Shown: positions 1 to 10,261, counted from the first letter of the stretch. The stretch: 64,000 nt of DNA from Petasospora fabianii (GCA_022641835.1 CP048717.1:806001-870000), one strand, 5' to 3'. Numbers and translations: made by a program. Notes: generated from the sequence alone by a model not told the origin.

Positions 1-1590
1 ATGTTTCCATGTTGAACGGAGAACTTCTTCTTGTGTGCAGTCTGTGTGTGCTTACAACTCTCTCTTAGCGTTCTGTTCTCAATACGAGGCTGAAGTGCCA
101 ACAGCTTCTTTGCCGCGGAGTATATGTCCCAAATTGAAGGAGAGTTTTCCATCTTGGGAAGATGTGGTATTATCTGTTCAGGATTTTAACCCGTGTGGAG
201 TTGTGTAGATGAAGAGCTCGATGAGTTGAAGTGTATGTGTAAGTCCCAAAAGTTAGGTGGGGTGACAGAATAGTGATACTGGGGGAGAATAGCCTCGGCT
301 GAAGCTTGATCGGAGCGTGTAGCAGAGTGTAGCAAAAGTGTAGCTATATGTGGCTGTGTAGATGCGGATGGCAAGTCTCTCCTGGGGAGTGCTTAAGGGT
401 TGTGGTGGTGCCTGGTTGGCGGGATGTTTATATTGGAGGTTTAAGAGTTTTCTGGAGTGGTGGGCTGCTGTGTTTCTTGTGATTCTTTTCTCCTCATCCA
501 AAAAAACCAGAAGTTGACTGCATAGAAAATCCTGCGCCAGTAATCGTTAAGCGCAACACGGGACAAATGGACTTGGCCGGATTCGGAAGAGTGGCGCAGA
601 CCGTTTGCGCCAACTTTTGTTAAACTTTCGCCAAAATCGCCCGCGAATAAGCGACTCGCCCGGCCAACACGGCTTTGCCGGTGGTCGCTTGTACTCTACA
701 ACTTTTTGACCGGTCCCGGGCAGTCGGTGCCTTGTTCTCGAGAGCGAGAACGGTGTTGCAAATCCGAGGGCCCTGGCGGGACAAAGACATTTTAGTTTGA
801 CACATCCTCCCGGGAATGCAGCGAGTCAACTGTCGATCTACATCGCCTTGTAGTGAGTTGTACCGGCCCAATTAAGATCTTGAGCCTTGTCTTCGTTCTA
901 GTCGTGTGAAAGATCTCCCCACCTCGCGCGTGCAACCAAAGACTTACCCACTACTGGGATAAATTTGTGCTTTGTGTCTTTTTAAGCAGATGACCGCCGC
1001 TGTCCGTCCGTTGGCTTTCCGCGCGCGCAAAATCTCGTATTTGTCCTTAAAGCGTGCATTTTCCTTAAATGGACCCTTTCTCGCCAATTGGCGTAGATGA
1101 ATGAGATGTCGGGTACTCTCGGAGTTTGGCCGATTTACCTTTTACGAGAAGACATCATACGCTGGCAAGGGTTCAATCGTGTCATTAATTTTTGGGAAGT
1201 GAACCATATGATCAGCTACTAGATAGTTCAAACAAGGATCTAGTATATATATACTGATGACCTTATGAATGAACCTCTATAACAATGGCCGAGATCTACT
1301 CATCAAAAAGTACGACGCAAAATTAGCTGTTCATTGACACAATCATAATGTGTACTCCCTGGTGTAGCATATCATTGAGGGGGCAGTCACCAGCTGTTTC
1401 CAACCAAAACAAATAAACCAAAAAATCAATAAATCAATAAATCAAATAATCAAATCAAAAAATATAAAAACGAAGAATAAAAAGCGGCATCATCTTTCTC
1501 ATAAAGGACATCAGGCATAAAGCATTGTCTCAGATATCAGAATCAAACTCCCTTTTTCAAACGGTACCCGGCAAGTGATATATGTCCTCA
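1..1590. other. Intergenic region left of PPQ1
   Basis: No convincing gene; the only open frames are short and low in complexity. The part from about 560 to 1140 is GC-rich and holds several symmetric sites: GGCGCA-N7-TGCGCC (593-611) and the perfect 12-bp palindrome CGCCAATTGGCG (1082-1093). From about 1405 to 1470 there is an A-rich tract with repeated ATCAATAA-like units. It lies 120-185 bases beyond the PPQ1 stop and is U-rich on the PPQ1 strand, so it probably belongs to the PPQ1 3' end. The left part may be the promoter of a leftward gene outside the window. Confidence 0.5.
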
Positions 1591-3108
1591 TCACAATTTT
1601 TTGTTAGGTTTCAATAACTCGAACGAGCAGAGGAGGTTTTGATCAACACTCAAAACCGCACCCCAATTGTTGAACTCACCACAATAGTTTGGTGCACTGA
1701 AAACAGTACACAATTTCTTACGGGCAAAAAACTCGTAACCATCTTCAACAACCATGTGTCCCCTGATAATCAAGTCGAACTTGAACTTCTTGGTGAAGCT
1801 TTCAACAACTTTCTTACCAAAACAGTAGGAGACACCACGATCATTCTCAGACCATTCTGTAACGGATTTATCTGGATCGGACCAGAGCAAATCAGCTAGC
1901 AAACCTTCCTCAGGAACATCTGTTGGTCTGTGGATCTGTTCAATTTGTTCCATGGAGTGCAAGCTTGGAGATAAGCCACCATGGATACAAAAGATCTTAT
2001 CAGAGATGATAGCGGCAATAGGCAAGGTGTTGAACACGTCAACAAATTGTTTCCAAGACTTCAAACTCAAACGTCTCTTACACTCATCATAAAAGCCATA
2101 GATCTTGGTGATATTGGCAGACTCGTGATTACCTCTGAGCATGAAGAAGTTTTCTGGGTATTTAATCTTGAAGCAAAAGAGCAACAAGATAGTCTCCAAA
2201 GATTGCTTACCACGGTCAACATAGTCACCGAGGAACAAGTAGTTAGAGTGAGGAGGCAATCCACTCAACTTTAAGATTCTAAGCAAATCGTTGAACTGAC
2301 CATGGATATCACCAACAATCTTAACTGGGGCACCCAACCTAAGCAAACTTGGTTGTTCCAAAAAAACCTCTCTAACCTTGGAACAAATCATGGCAACTTC
2401 CCTTGGTGAGATTGGGAAGTCTTCCAATCTTGGTGACTGTTTCGAAGCATGCAAGATTGGTGATGAGCTGTTGGAACGGGGCCCAAGTTGTAACAATCTG
2501 TCAATGACAGAGTCAACATCCAAGCCTGAGTTCTTTGGAATAGAGTGTCTCTTAACTGCGGATTCTTCCAAAATTGGAGGCAAGTTGGCAACAGGCGGGC
2601 TCATCGACAGAGAGCTAGACGAAGAGTCAGTGGTGAACACGTCACTGAAAGAGCTGGAAACCTCATCAAGCTTGTCAGTGTTACTACTGCTGGAAGTGGT
2701 GGTAGTTGTGAGTGAGGAGTCAACTGGGATTGCCTGAGTGGCACTATCAACATGATCAGGAATGTTCTTCTTGTTCGAGATGGTCAGAGCTTGGGCCATA
2801 GAGAGTGAAATGTCAAGATCAAATCGATCAGCATCTGCCGCTGTGGAGTCATACTTGTCTTCGGGGCTATTGTCATCGTAGGTGAAGTTCTTATTCTGTG
2901 CGTTGAAATGGGAGGGTATCTTCTTCTGAAGCTTACTCTTATTGTATTGTATCTTTCTCGCGCTCGACGTGGAGCTGCGTTGTGTTGTATGGGCGTGATA
3001 GGAAGAGTACTTCCTATCATCAGGCTCCGGCTCCTCGTTGGCGACGGTCAAACCTGGCTGTGCTGAGTGGGTATTCGAACTGGCATTTTTAGACGGGCTG
3101 TTTCCCAT
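1591..3108 (-). CDS. PPQ1: Ser/Thr protein phosphatase of the PP1-like Ppq1 (Sal6) type
   Basis: 505-residue phosphatase. A Ser/Thr-rich N-terminal half (1-230) precedes a complete PP1-type catalytic domain with GDIHGQ (266-271), GDYVDRG (294-300), RGNHE (325-329), HGGLSP (376-381) and [10 protein letters not shown] call it PPQ1 rather than PPZ1 because it has [13 protein letters not shown] where PP1 and Ppz have RAHQ, ends with a short [10 protein letters not shown] tail, and is followed by CBC2 and CUP9 as PPQ1 is in S. cerevisiae. The family acts in translation fidelity and pheromone signalling. The start is the ATG opening MGNSPSK; an upstream extension begins with TTG and is not used. 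The N-terminal Gly2 context looks myristoylatable, as in Ppz proteins. Confidence 0.85.
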   Translation of the reverse strand: MGNSPSKNASSNTHSAQPGLTVANEEPEPDDRKYSSYHAHTTQRSSTSSARKIQYNKSKLQKKIPSHFNAQNKNFTYDDNSPEDKYDSTAADADRFDLDISLSMAQALTISNKKNIPDHVDSATQAIPVDSSLTTTTTSSSSNTDKLDEVSSSFSDVFTTDSSSSSLSMSPPVANLPPILEESAVKRHSIPKNSGLDVDSVIDRLLQLGPRSNSSSPILHASKQSPRLEDFPISPREVAMICSKVREVFLEQPSLLRLGAPVKIVGDIHGQFNDLLRILKLSGLPPHSNYLFLGDYVDRGKQSLETILLLFCFKIKYPENFFMLRGNHESANITKIYGFYDECKRRLSLKSWKQFVDVFNTLPIAAIISDKIFCIHGGLSPSLHSMEQIEQIHRPTDVPEEGLLADLLWSDPDKSVTEWSENDRGVSYCFGKKVVESFTKKFKFDLIIRGHMVVEDGYEFFARKKLCTVFSAPNYCGEFNNWGAVLSVDQNLLCSFELLKPNKKL

Positions 3109-3658
3109 AACGTGGTTCTGTGTGTTGTTGGAAAATGAGTTGTGCGTTTGACGTGACTCTGGAAGAGTTAAAGATAGAAAGCAGACGTGGCGGTGTGCTA
3201 GTGTGGTAGCGGAAGTAAATACAAAAGGGTGTCGTGAGAGTATAAAGTCATTACAAATTGGTCCCCATTTTTTTTTTGTTGGCCACTCGTGGGCTATCGC
3301 GGGATAACTAAACCCCTTTCCGGCTTCGGCCAAGTGGCTTGGCTGATTGGCTGAAGGGGCCAAGGCATAGTAGCGGGGTCATTTGTGTTCATATATCAAC
3401 ATGAAGTTCATAATTGTATCAAGATATGGTTGTTTGACCCTGTTTGAAGGCTTAATAGAGTGATAGTGAAGTTATCCTCCGCATTGGGTAATTACTCTGT
3501 GTGGAGCATGGGATGGTTACGGTGCCCTGGCCTTTTTTCTTAGCTTAGAGGAGTTGGAAACTCCAAACTTATTGATTGCCCTTGGCGGCTAACTCTTTCA
3601 CACTCATCATCAACAAGGGCCGCCAATAGCGATATCATACCCTTATACTAATTAAACA
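3109..3658. other. PPQ1-CBC2 divergent promoter
   Basis: 550-bp bidirectional promoter. It holds the symmetric element at 3313-3359 (separate entry). A TTGGCGG near 3580 and a CCGCCAA near 3630 face each other just upstream of CBC2. No RNA gene seen. Confidence 0.6.
3313..3359. promoter_or_regulatory. 47-bp concentric dyad with paired stress-response-like elements
   Basis: CCCCTT (3313-3318) and AAGGGG (3354-3359) form the outer inverted pair. GCCAAG-TGG-CTTGGC (3329-3343) forms the inner pair. Both share the centre at 3336, with exactly 10 unpaired bases on each side. CCCCT/AGGGG is the core of the yeast stress-response element bound by Msn2/4-type factors. The element lies about 205 bp upstream of the PPQ1 ATG. 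Function is inferred from symmetry and position only. Confidence 0.4.
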
Positions 3659-4390
3659 ATGTCTCTCGCCGAGTTTGACGAAGTCGATTTTACACATTCC
3701 GCTACGCGTCTCGATAGACCATCGGCCTATCTTCTCAAGAAGGCTCGCCGCAGAGGAGAAGCTGGTCTCGAAGATCTCAGACGTGCCTATAAGAGTGCCA
3801 CTGTCTACGTGGGTAACTTGTCCTTCTATACAACTGAGGAGCAGATCTATGAGCTGTTTAGCAAGGCTGGTCTTATCAAGAAGACTATCATGGGGTTGGA
3901 CCGTTTCAACTATACGCCATGTGGATTCTGTTTTGTCATCTACTACAACACCGAAGACGCCATTAACGCTGTTAAGTATCTCAATGGTACAAAACTTGAG
4001 GATAGAGTCATTGAGATTGACCTGGATCCTGGATTTGAAGAAGGAAGACAGTTTGGTAGAGGTCAGAGTGGTGGTCAAGTGAAAGATGAGATGAGATTTG
4101 AGTACGACTCTGCTAGGGGAGGTTATGGTAGGGCCATTCATGAGGGTCCAAATGGTAACCCAGTTGAGATTAGCATGAACCAAGCTAGATTTGGTGCTAG
4201 AAGAACATTTACTGATAGTTGGAGACCGGGCCAACCTGATGATCAAGAGGATGAAAACGCTAATGCACCAGCCCCACAGGACGAGATGGAAGTTGATGCC
4301 TCAGGTGAAAACAACGCAACTAATGAGAACCAAGATGATGCTACTTCGGGTGATTATGTTCCTGAACAGAGTAGGGAGAACATGGAGTGA
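3659..4390 (+). CDS. CBC2: Nuclear cap-binding complex small subunit (CBP20)
   Basis: 243 residues with a single RRM: RNP2 VYVGNL (49-54) and RNP1 CGFCFVIYY (88-96). Tyr24 and Tyr50 match the two tyrosines that stack on the m7G cap in human CBP20. After the RRM comes the basic [10 protein letters not shown]-rich segment typical of the family, then an acidic Asn/Asp/Glu-rich tail that makes it longer than S. cerevisiae Cbc2 (about 208 residues). With the large subunit Sto1 it binds capped pre-mRNA in the nucleus and promotes splicing and export. It sits between PPQ1 and CUP9, as in S. cerevisiae. The ATG starts MSLAEFDE and no intron is needed. Confidence 0.95.
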   Translation: MSLAEFDEVDFTHSATRLDRPSAYLLKKARRRGEAGLEDLRRAYKSATVYVGNLSFYTTEEQIYELFSKAGLIKKTIMGLDRFNYTPCGFCFVIYYNTEDAINAVKYLNGTKLEDRVIEIDLDPGFEEGRQFGRGQSGGQVKDEMRFEYDSARGGYGRAIHEGPNGNPVEISMNQARFGARRTFTDSWRPGQPDDQEDENANAPAPQDEMEVDASGENNATNENQDDATSGDYVPEQSRENME

Positions 4391-4907
4391 ATGAATTGCT
4401 TCATATTTTCCCTGAATGTATCGCCATTAATGACCTTCTCTACGACCAAAACAATGTACAGTATGTTCCGATTCATAAATCATTTGTAGTTCTACGTCAT
4501 GGACAAATCTTTAAATCAGGAAACTTTTTTTCAAATTAAAAATATGTGCTATTGCACATTACTTAATATGGTAGTCCTAGAGCATGCTCTTCAGAGAGAC
4601 ATGGTCCAAAACATTGTGAGTGGATGTGGGTAGATGATGGAGACAACCAATCAATGGGGGGATGATGAGGTACATGTAGTACCTTACCAAGAAACAAAAA
4701 CCAAATCCAAGAGAAATAAATGTAGAAGATAGATACGAAACAGAGAGAGGGGGATATATCTTACAGAGTTGAACACCAAGAACACCAAGAATATTAACAA
4801 ATGCAGCGGAATGCAGTGAAGACTTTTAGATTTTCTTCTTTTTCCTCATTGTCAAATCAACGTAGAACAAGAGTACAAATGAATGAGGAAGAAAGAAGTC
4901 TTCAAGC
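4391..4907. other. CBC2-CUP9 convergent 3' region
   Basis: About 520 bp between two converging stop codons. It is AT-rich, with T- and A-runs suited to polyadenylation on both strands. No gene or RNA recognised. Confidence 0.5.
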
Positions 4908-5915
4908 TCACAAACGATCAATCAATCTTTTCTTCTTAATAGGTTGTCCTTGGTTGCCACTCAAGTTGGAGAAGATACGTCTTCTTCTCTTGTTGATAAA
5001 CCAGTTACTCAACTGAACGTTACTTAAGCCTGTCTTCTCCAAGAGAATTCTTTTTTGTGTATGATTTGGATAAGGATTATCCAAATTGTTTAAGACCCAT
5101 TCATTCAAGATTTCAATTGTTCCTCTTGGAAGGTTTGTGCGCTTTTTGCTTGAAGAAGTCTGATGCTCTGGGGTACGAGCTGAGACTGGAGTTGTTGATG
5201 ATGAAGATAAGGAATCGGTAGATTCAACAGAGGATTTGCGAGATGACTTTGTCAAGTCTGGACCAATGTTCAGCACGGACATGGTTCCAGCGTTTGGAGA
5301 GTCAACGCTGCTAAGACGACGAGATCCTGGAACATTAGATTTGAAGCTAATATCCATCGTTGTGTTAACGGTATGCATGGTTCGAAGGTCCTTCATAGAC
5401 GTGGATGCAGAGTCAGCGTTGGAAGAAGTCACAGAGACGTCATCTGCAAAGGCACTGTCACTTGCACTGAGTTCATCTGCCTTTTCGAGATCACTATTGG
5501 AGTTGCTGCGTTCTTTGAAGTTGAGTAGAAGTTGTGAGTCAAAGAGTTTTTGTTCATTTTGGTATGCGTCAATCTTTTGCAAAACGTGCTCGATTGGTGG
5601 CAGTTGTAATTTTGGAAGGGCGGGTGAAGAACCTTCAGTGGAAGGTGTCTCCTTGAGAGTCACTATGTTGGAGTCTGCGATGTCGGTGCGTGGAGAGCTA
5701 GTTGACTCTTTGGAGATTGCATGTTCATCCGAGACGGTTGGTATTTGGTCCGGGGTGCACTGTTGTTTCACAACGGTGTCATTGGCGCCAGCGCCGGCGC
5801 TGGCAGCCATGACGGGGATCGAAGTGGACTCTGTCTCGGATTTGACTGATGGTTTCTTCTTATCCACAGAGACATGTGAGTTCTCGCGAGGCGATGGTGG
5901 TGCTGTTGCGGTCAT
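4908..5915 (-). CDS. CUP9: TALE homeodomain transcription factor (Cup9/Tos8 family)
   Basis: 335 residues. The C-terminal homeodomain (about 255-315) has the TALE three-residue insertion seen as NPYP (280-283) and recognition helix WFINKRRRR (305-313). The N-terminal 250 residues are Ser/Thr-rich and unstructured, with one amphipathic segment (about 105-135). S. cerevisiae Cup9 represses PTR2 and copper-related genes, and Tos8 is its whole-genome-duplication partner; a pre-duplication yeast would have a single gene. Position next to CBC2 (YPL178W-YPL177C in S. cerevisiae) supports CUP9. A basic KKKR run lies near the C-terminus. Targets in this yeast are unknown. Confidence 0.88.
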   Translation of the reverse strand: MTATAPPSPRENSHVSVDKKKPSVKSETESTSIPVMAASAGAGANDTVVKQQCTPDQIPTVSDEHAISKESTSSPRTDIADSNIVTLKETPSTEGSSPALPKLQLPPIEHVLQKIDAYQNEQKLFDSQLLLNFKERSNSNSDLEKADELSASDSAFADDVSVTSSNADSASTSMKDLRTMHTVNTTMDISFKSNVPGSRRLSSVDSPNAGTMSVLNIGPDLTKSSRKSSVESTDSLSSSSTTPVSARTPEHQTSSSKKRTNLPRGTIEILNEWVLNNLDNPYPNHTQKRILLEKTGLSNVQLSNWFINKRRRRIFSNLSGNQGQPIKKKRLIDRL

Positions 5916-6973
5916 TGTTGTTCGTCGTCGAGATGGGCAGGAGAAAAAAAGATGTCAGTGCCGACAACAATGGTAGGCAGCTGGTGGAAGCAGTGTATCC
6001 AAAGAGTGGTGAAGAGGGAAAATTAAGTAATGAAGAGCAAAAGAGAGTGAAGGGTATGGCCTTGGCCAGTTACTTTGGCGTTAGCAGGGGTAGCCTAAAA
6101 CAGATGTGCTGGTGGTGAAGCAGAGTGTCCAAGCGGTTCGTCGGTGGTGGTCCGTTGGTGTCAAGTTTTTGCTGAGTTGGAGATCTCGATTTTCAGAAAA
6201 TTGTGTCACGCCGGAAGAGGCGATGTGTCGCGGACGCGTTTTTTTGGGCCGGGGAAGTTCGGGGCTGAAGTGTCTGTCGGTGGGGGAAGAGGGTCCACTG
6301 ATTTGTCTATGAGCTGAACAGGCGAGAAGAAGGTTTTGAACAGGTGAAATGGAAATAGTGGTTCTCAGTGCTTTTGCTATGGTGCTATGAATCACTTGTC
6401 AAACACTTTGGGATGTTCAACTGAAGCACTGACTGCAAACGGCGGTCGAATAGGGGCTGCAGCCGCCCGAATGTGTCAACACGTCGAGCAGGTTAAGGCT
6501 CGACGTGCGGCCAATCACAGGGCTCCTTGGTCATATCAGGGCAGCTACGATAGAACATCGCGAGGCAACAAGAAAGAGAGTTAGTGGCTCTTTGAATAAG
6601 TTAATGGTATATGTGGTTTACTATGAACTAACTTGAATGAATACATTCTACTCTACTTCCCTTATAAAAGACACGCTTCTCAATTAACTGCCTCGCTAAA
6701 ATGCGCCAATGGCGTTTCAAGAAATGAAGCCTTTTTTGACTCTGACTTCTCTCACACGCTGCGCCCGATATTTATTGACACGATCTCAAATGACAGAAAT
6801 ATATATTACAACACATCCAGACACCACAACAAAAAATGTGCCAAAATGAGAGCCATCGCGAACTGCGTGCGTCTTGCCACTGGCGGCAGATCTGAGATGA
6901 TGGCATCACACAAGTCATTTATATAGTATCTATTTTATCCTATTCTATTTTTATCAGATCAAAAGCTAAGAGT
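5916..6973. other. CUP9-TDP1 divergent promoter
   Basis: 1.06 kb. Visible sites are ACGCGT (6234-6239), a G1/S MCB-type box, and CGCCA-A-TGGCG (6704-6714). A GCCA-C-TGGC dyad lies near 6876. An AT-rich stretch just before TDP1 contains TATATAG-like sequence. Small open frames here are unsupported. Confidence 0.5.
6234..6239. promoter_or_regulatory. MCB-type box ACGCGT
   Basis: Perfect ACGCGT in the CUP9-TDP1 divergent promoter. In budding yeast MBF binds this site to drive G1/S transcription of replication and repair genes, which would suit TDP1. Single copy, about 735 bp upstream of the TDP1 ATG, so weak on its own. Confidence 0.35.
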
Positions 6974-8782
6974 ATGTTAGGTGACGAGAAGAGTGTACGT
7001 GATATCGTTAGGGAATCATGGCTTCGTCGTTTTGAGAAGATGCAGGCGGGTAATTCAGATACTGTGGTGGTTGATGATACAGATCATGAGATGATAGCGA
7101 GGACTGATAAAGTTGAAAAGGAGCCGCCCCGTGAAATTATTGTTCTGAGCGATGAAGAGGAAAGCTCTGTCACTTCCAAACAATCATTGACTCCTATAAA
7201 ACTACGAAAGAGGGCTAGGTCTCCGGGGAGCCCTTTCACATCAGAGTCCTTTGCAAAGAGAATGAGCATAACTGATCCCAATGATGTGGTGTACGTTTCC
7301 TCTGATGAGGAAAAAGAAGTGCCCAAGAATGTCTTGAAAGAAGCAGGATCATCTTCAGAGACTAAGAAACGCGTTTTATTACCACCAAAGAAGAAACAAC
7401 GCAATCCCCAAACCCCACATAATGACTCCATCGTTCCACCTTTCAACCCGATCCACAACCCTACATACGATCGACACATACTCACAAGGTCTCAAACCCT
7501 TTCCACTATTCTTGGATCACCAGATATCACACACTCCTATCTCTTCAGCTTCCAATATGATATGGATTTCATCCTTCGTCAGTATAATGCACACCCGAAG
7601 ATCATGGCGGTATTTCAAAGGGGTACTCTTGTCCCATCTGATTTGATCAATGAACATAACATTAGCCTTGTTGAGATTACAATGGAACAATACAGCTCAC
7701 ATCATCCCAAATTTATCATCAACATTCATAACAACTCAGAGATGCGTATATGGCTTCTTAGTTGTAACTTGACCAATGCCGAGTTTAACTACAACAATCA
7801 GATGTATTGGGTAAGTCCACCTCTCTTTAAGAAGCAAAATATCACACAAAACAAGTTTCAAAACAACTTAATCCGGTATATTGACGGATACACTCAAAAT
7901 CATGCAAGAGCTAAACTCTCTCATCTCAAGACTTCCATTATGGAGTTTGATTTTTCCCTTGTCAAAGGTGATTTCATATCTTCCGTACCAGGTCCTACAT
8001 CTTCATATGGATATCTAGGTCTATTCAAATCTCTCGAATCCCAAGGTCTCATTCCAAATACCTGGAACCATAGAAGGAAACTTCTATACCAGTCGTCATC
8101 TATTGCTGGTCCAGTGAGATGGAAGAATGAACAGGCATCCAACATTTTCACCCATGCCATCGCACCATTACTCTTGGGACAATTTGGGCAGGACCTATCC
8201 AAATCTAAAATTGGCCTTTTACCAGGTACGGCCTCCGTCGATACATTTGAAAGAGAAACAAACTCAGAGGTTCTCATTATCTTCCCAACGGAGAAGGGAG
8301 TCGGTTCATCACTATTCGGTTACGACTCGGGTGGTTGGTCCCACTACAATCCAGAGAGCAAAATTGGTCAATTTCAACAATCACTACTCAATCCACGATT
8401 CCACAAGAGTTACACACAACAGAGAAAGACTAATCCGAGTCATACGAAATTTCTCATGATGTCCTCAGATAATTTTAAGACTCTCGATTGGGTGCTTTTT
8501 ACAAGTCATAATATCAGTAAGCAGGCATGGGGTGATCTACCTAAAAGGGGAAATTCATTAGAATGTGTTATTAAAAACTTTGAGACGGGGGTCTTAATCA
8601 CAAAGAATGATTATGATGGTCGCAAATTGGTCCCACTCGAAATTGGTACACAAAAGATTATGAGTGATGATGAGGTACCAATTTACTTGCCATTCCATGT
8701 ACCACCAGAGAAGTATGGTGCTGGTGATGTGCCATGGTGCTTGCAAAAGTTCAATTCTCTACAAGATCATGATAATAACTGA
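6974..8782 (+). CDS. TDP1: Tyrosyl-DNA phosphodiesterase 1
   Basis: 602 residues. It hydrolyses the phosphotyrosyl bond left when topoisomerase becomes trapped on DNA. Both halves of the phospholipase-D-like active site are visible: H244-P-K246 with its downstream Asn (SCNLTNAEF), and H490-T-K492 followed by SHNISKQAWG. S. cerevisiae Tdp1 has about 544 residues; the extra length is in the N-terminus. That region (1-150) is disordered and carries three hydrophobic-acidic motifs, TVVVDDTD (30-37), EIIVLSDEEES (54-64) and DVVYVSSDEEKE (104-115), plus basic clusters (KLRKRAR, PPKKKQR) that could be nuclear localisation signals. Nuclear, single-strand break repair. Confidence 0.95.
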   Translation: MLGDEKSVRDIVRESWLRRFEKMQAGNSDTVVVDDTDHEMIARTDKVEKEPPREIIVLSDEEESSVTSKQSLTPIKLRKRARSPGSPFTSESFAKRMSITDPNDVVYVSSDEEKEVPKNVLKEAGSSSETKKRVLLPPKKKQRNPQTPHNDSIVPPFNPIHNPTYDRHILTRSQTLSTILGSPDITHSYLFSFQYDMDFILRQYNAHPKIMAVFQRGTLVPSDLINEHNISLVEITMEQYSSHHPKFIINIHNNSEMRIWLLSCNLTNAEFNYNNQMYWVSPPLFKKQNITQNKFQNNLIRYIDGYTQNHARAKLSHLKTSIMEFDFSLVKGDFISSVPGPTSSYGYLGLFKSLESQGLIPNTWNHRRKLLYQSSSIAGPVRWKNEQASNIFTHAIAPLLLGQFGQDLSKSKIGLLPGTASVDTFERETNSEVLIIFPTEKGVGSSLFGYDSGGWSHYNPESKIGQFQQSLLNPRFHKSYTQQRKTNPSHTKFLMMSSDNFKTLDWVLFTSHNISKQAWGDLPKRGNSLECVIKNFETGVLITKNDYDGRKLVPLEIGTQKIMSDDEVPIYLPFHVPPEKYGAGDVPWCLQKFNSLQDHDNN

Positions 8783-8848
8783 TTTCTCATCCCTTTCTTC
8801 CATTTCCTTAATAATTCTATGAACAAACTACTATTAACACTAGACCAG

Positions 8849-10261
8849 CTAGAACTTTGACAGCTTCCAACCAACACTGATAACCCTGACAGCTGCAAAG
8901 GAGACTGCGGAACCAATAGCAAGAAATGCGGCAAAGACGATGTAGTTATTGTAGTGTTTTAAAGCACCATCACCAATGATGACACCAGCAATTGGAATAC
9001 TTGCAAGCATCGAGAAAGAGGAAAGCATATATGCTGTACTGAATCTCTTACCGAAATCTTCGGTACGTGATATCTGACCCACGCATACTGGTGAGATCGT
9101 GAGTGCCGACCCAGAGAAGAAACCATGAAGCGCAGCGAAGGCATAAAGAACTCCCAAACTATATCCGAATGGCAACCATAATGCAAGGTCAATGATGATT
9201 GCACCGACGAGAGTGAGGAAGGAAGTGTTGTATGGCCCGAGGTATAGGTCAGAGATGTATGATGGGAGAAGTCGCCCAATGACTCCTGTGGTATTGCTGA
9301 TGGTAACGAGCAATATACCTGTGTTATCTGGATATCCACGCATGACCGCATAAGATGGAATATAAATTGATGTTACCATGAGGGCAGACTCCGTGAGGGC
9401 AATGGCAAGGACACAGAAACTGAAACGTTTGTCTCGAAGACCCTTGTAGTCAAAGATATCGAGGAAGTTGACCTTGATGAAAGATTTGAGCGAGTCAACC
9501 TCTGGAGCTGGTTTCCGAATGCGTTCCTTACAGAGAGTCATAGAAGCGGCTAAGAGGACAGCACATACAGAGGCGAGTACCATAATGGCTGCTTTGAAGC
9601 CGATAGTTGGATACATGGCACGAAGCATCAAGGGAATTGAGATACCACCAACACTAGCACCTAGTGTGGCAAGACTTGTGAATGTAGCTCTTCTCTTCAA
9701 GAAATAGTGTGAAACAACACCAATGAGTGGAGCCATCAACATACCTGTTCCGAAACCCGTTAACAAGCCAAAGGCAAGAACGAAATGCCAAACCTCAGTA
9801 CTAAATGCAGTTCCAAACAATCCACCTACAAAGCATACAGATCCGATCATCATGGGTTTCCTAGCACCAGCACTATCAAACAAGGCACCAGAGAAAATAG
9901 CCGATGCAAATGAGAAGAATGAGTAAATCGAAAAGATCCAAGCGACGGTTGATGCGCTGAACCCACTCAATTGATGCGTGGAGATGTATGCCTCAATGGC
10001 ACCAACAGAGTTTGGAACACCATATGTTGGGATCAACCCGAGAAATGATCCAAGCGTAGAGATATACGCACGAGCACCACCCTCAGGGTATTGGTCTTCA
10101 CCTGAATCATCGATGAGTTGGGTTCTGTCACTCGGATGCACCGATAGCTCGACGATTGATGGCTCACGAGATCCACTGCTGCGAATGCGACTTGTGGCCA
10201 CCGCTGTGCTGTCCCTTGTAGTCTTGTTCTTATGAGTTGAGTGCAGTTCAATTGATGGCAT
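8849..10261 (-). CDS. MFS transporter, monocarboxylate-porter homologue (Mch family)
   Basis: 470 residues with about 12 hydrophobic segments. The YPEGGARAYISTLGSF entry into the first helix is the fungal Mch signature (usually PDGG-AW). Fungal members include the riboflavin transporter Mch5 and Mch4; despite the name they do not generally carry monocarboxylates, so the substrate is open. The start is the ATG giving MPSIELHS; the frame runs 8 codons further to a TTG. It ends about 65 bases from TDP1 (convergent), and the neighbouring Zn2Cys6 regulator lies immediately upstream on the same strand. That suggests, without proving, that the regulator controls it. Confidence 0.85.
   Translation of the reverse strand: MPSIELHSTHKNKTTRDSTAVATSRIRSSGSREPSIVELSVHPSDRTQLIDDSGEDQYPEGGARAYISTLGSFLGLIPTYGVPNSVGAIEAYISTHQLSGFSASTVAWIFSIYSFFSFASAIFSGALFDSAGARKPMMIGSVCFVGGLFGTAFSTEVWHFVLAFGLLTGFGTGMLMAPLIGVVSHYFLKRRATFTSLATLGASVGGISIPLMLRAMYPTIGFKAAIMVLASVCAVLLAASMTLCKERIRKPAPEVDSLKSFIKVNFLDIFDYKGLRDKRFSFCVLAIALTESALMVTSIYIPSYAVMRGYPDNTGILLVTISNTTGVIGRLLPSYISDLYLGPYNTSFLTLVGAIIIDLALWLPFGYSLGVLYAFAALHGFFSGSALTISPVCVGQISRTEDFGKRFSTAYMLSSFSMLASIPIAGVIIGDGALKHYNNYIVFAAFLAIGSAVSFAAVRVISVGWKLSKF

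Noticed and set aside
253-871. Short minus-strand frames (60-83 codons) at the left edge
   Set aside because: Overlapping each other in different frames, no similarity recognised, in GC-rich non-coding DNA.
1405-1470. A-rich repeat tract, considered as a mobile-element tail
   Set aside because: No element body or target-site duplication next to it; better explained as the U-rich 3' end of PPQ1.
1591-3108. PPZ1 assignment for the phosphatase
   Set aside because: The N-terminus looks Ppz-like, but RGHM in place of RAHQ, the short tail and the CBC2-CUP9 neighbours favour PPQ1.
3109-3363. N-terminal extension of PPQ1
   Set aside because: It begins at TTG, is unlike the family, and the internal ATG gives a natural MGNSPSK start. 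The TTG or GTG extensions of the MFS gene (to 10285), the zinc-cluster gene (to 13285), SAH1 (to 48430), MRP51 (from 49005) and CAB1 (to 51560) were dropped for the same reason.
5236-5976. 246-codon plus-strand frame over CUP9
   Set aside because: Antisense shadow of a Ser-rich coding region with no domain; CUP9 on the other strand has a complete homeodomain.
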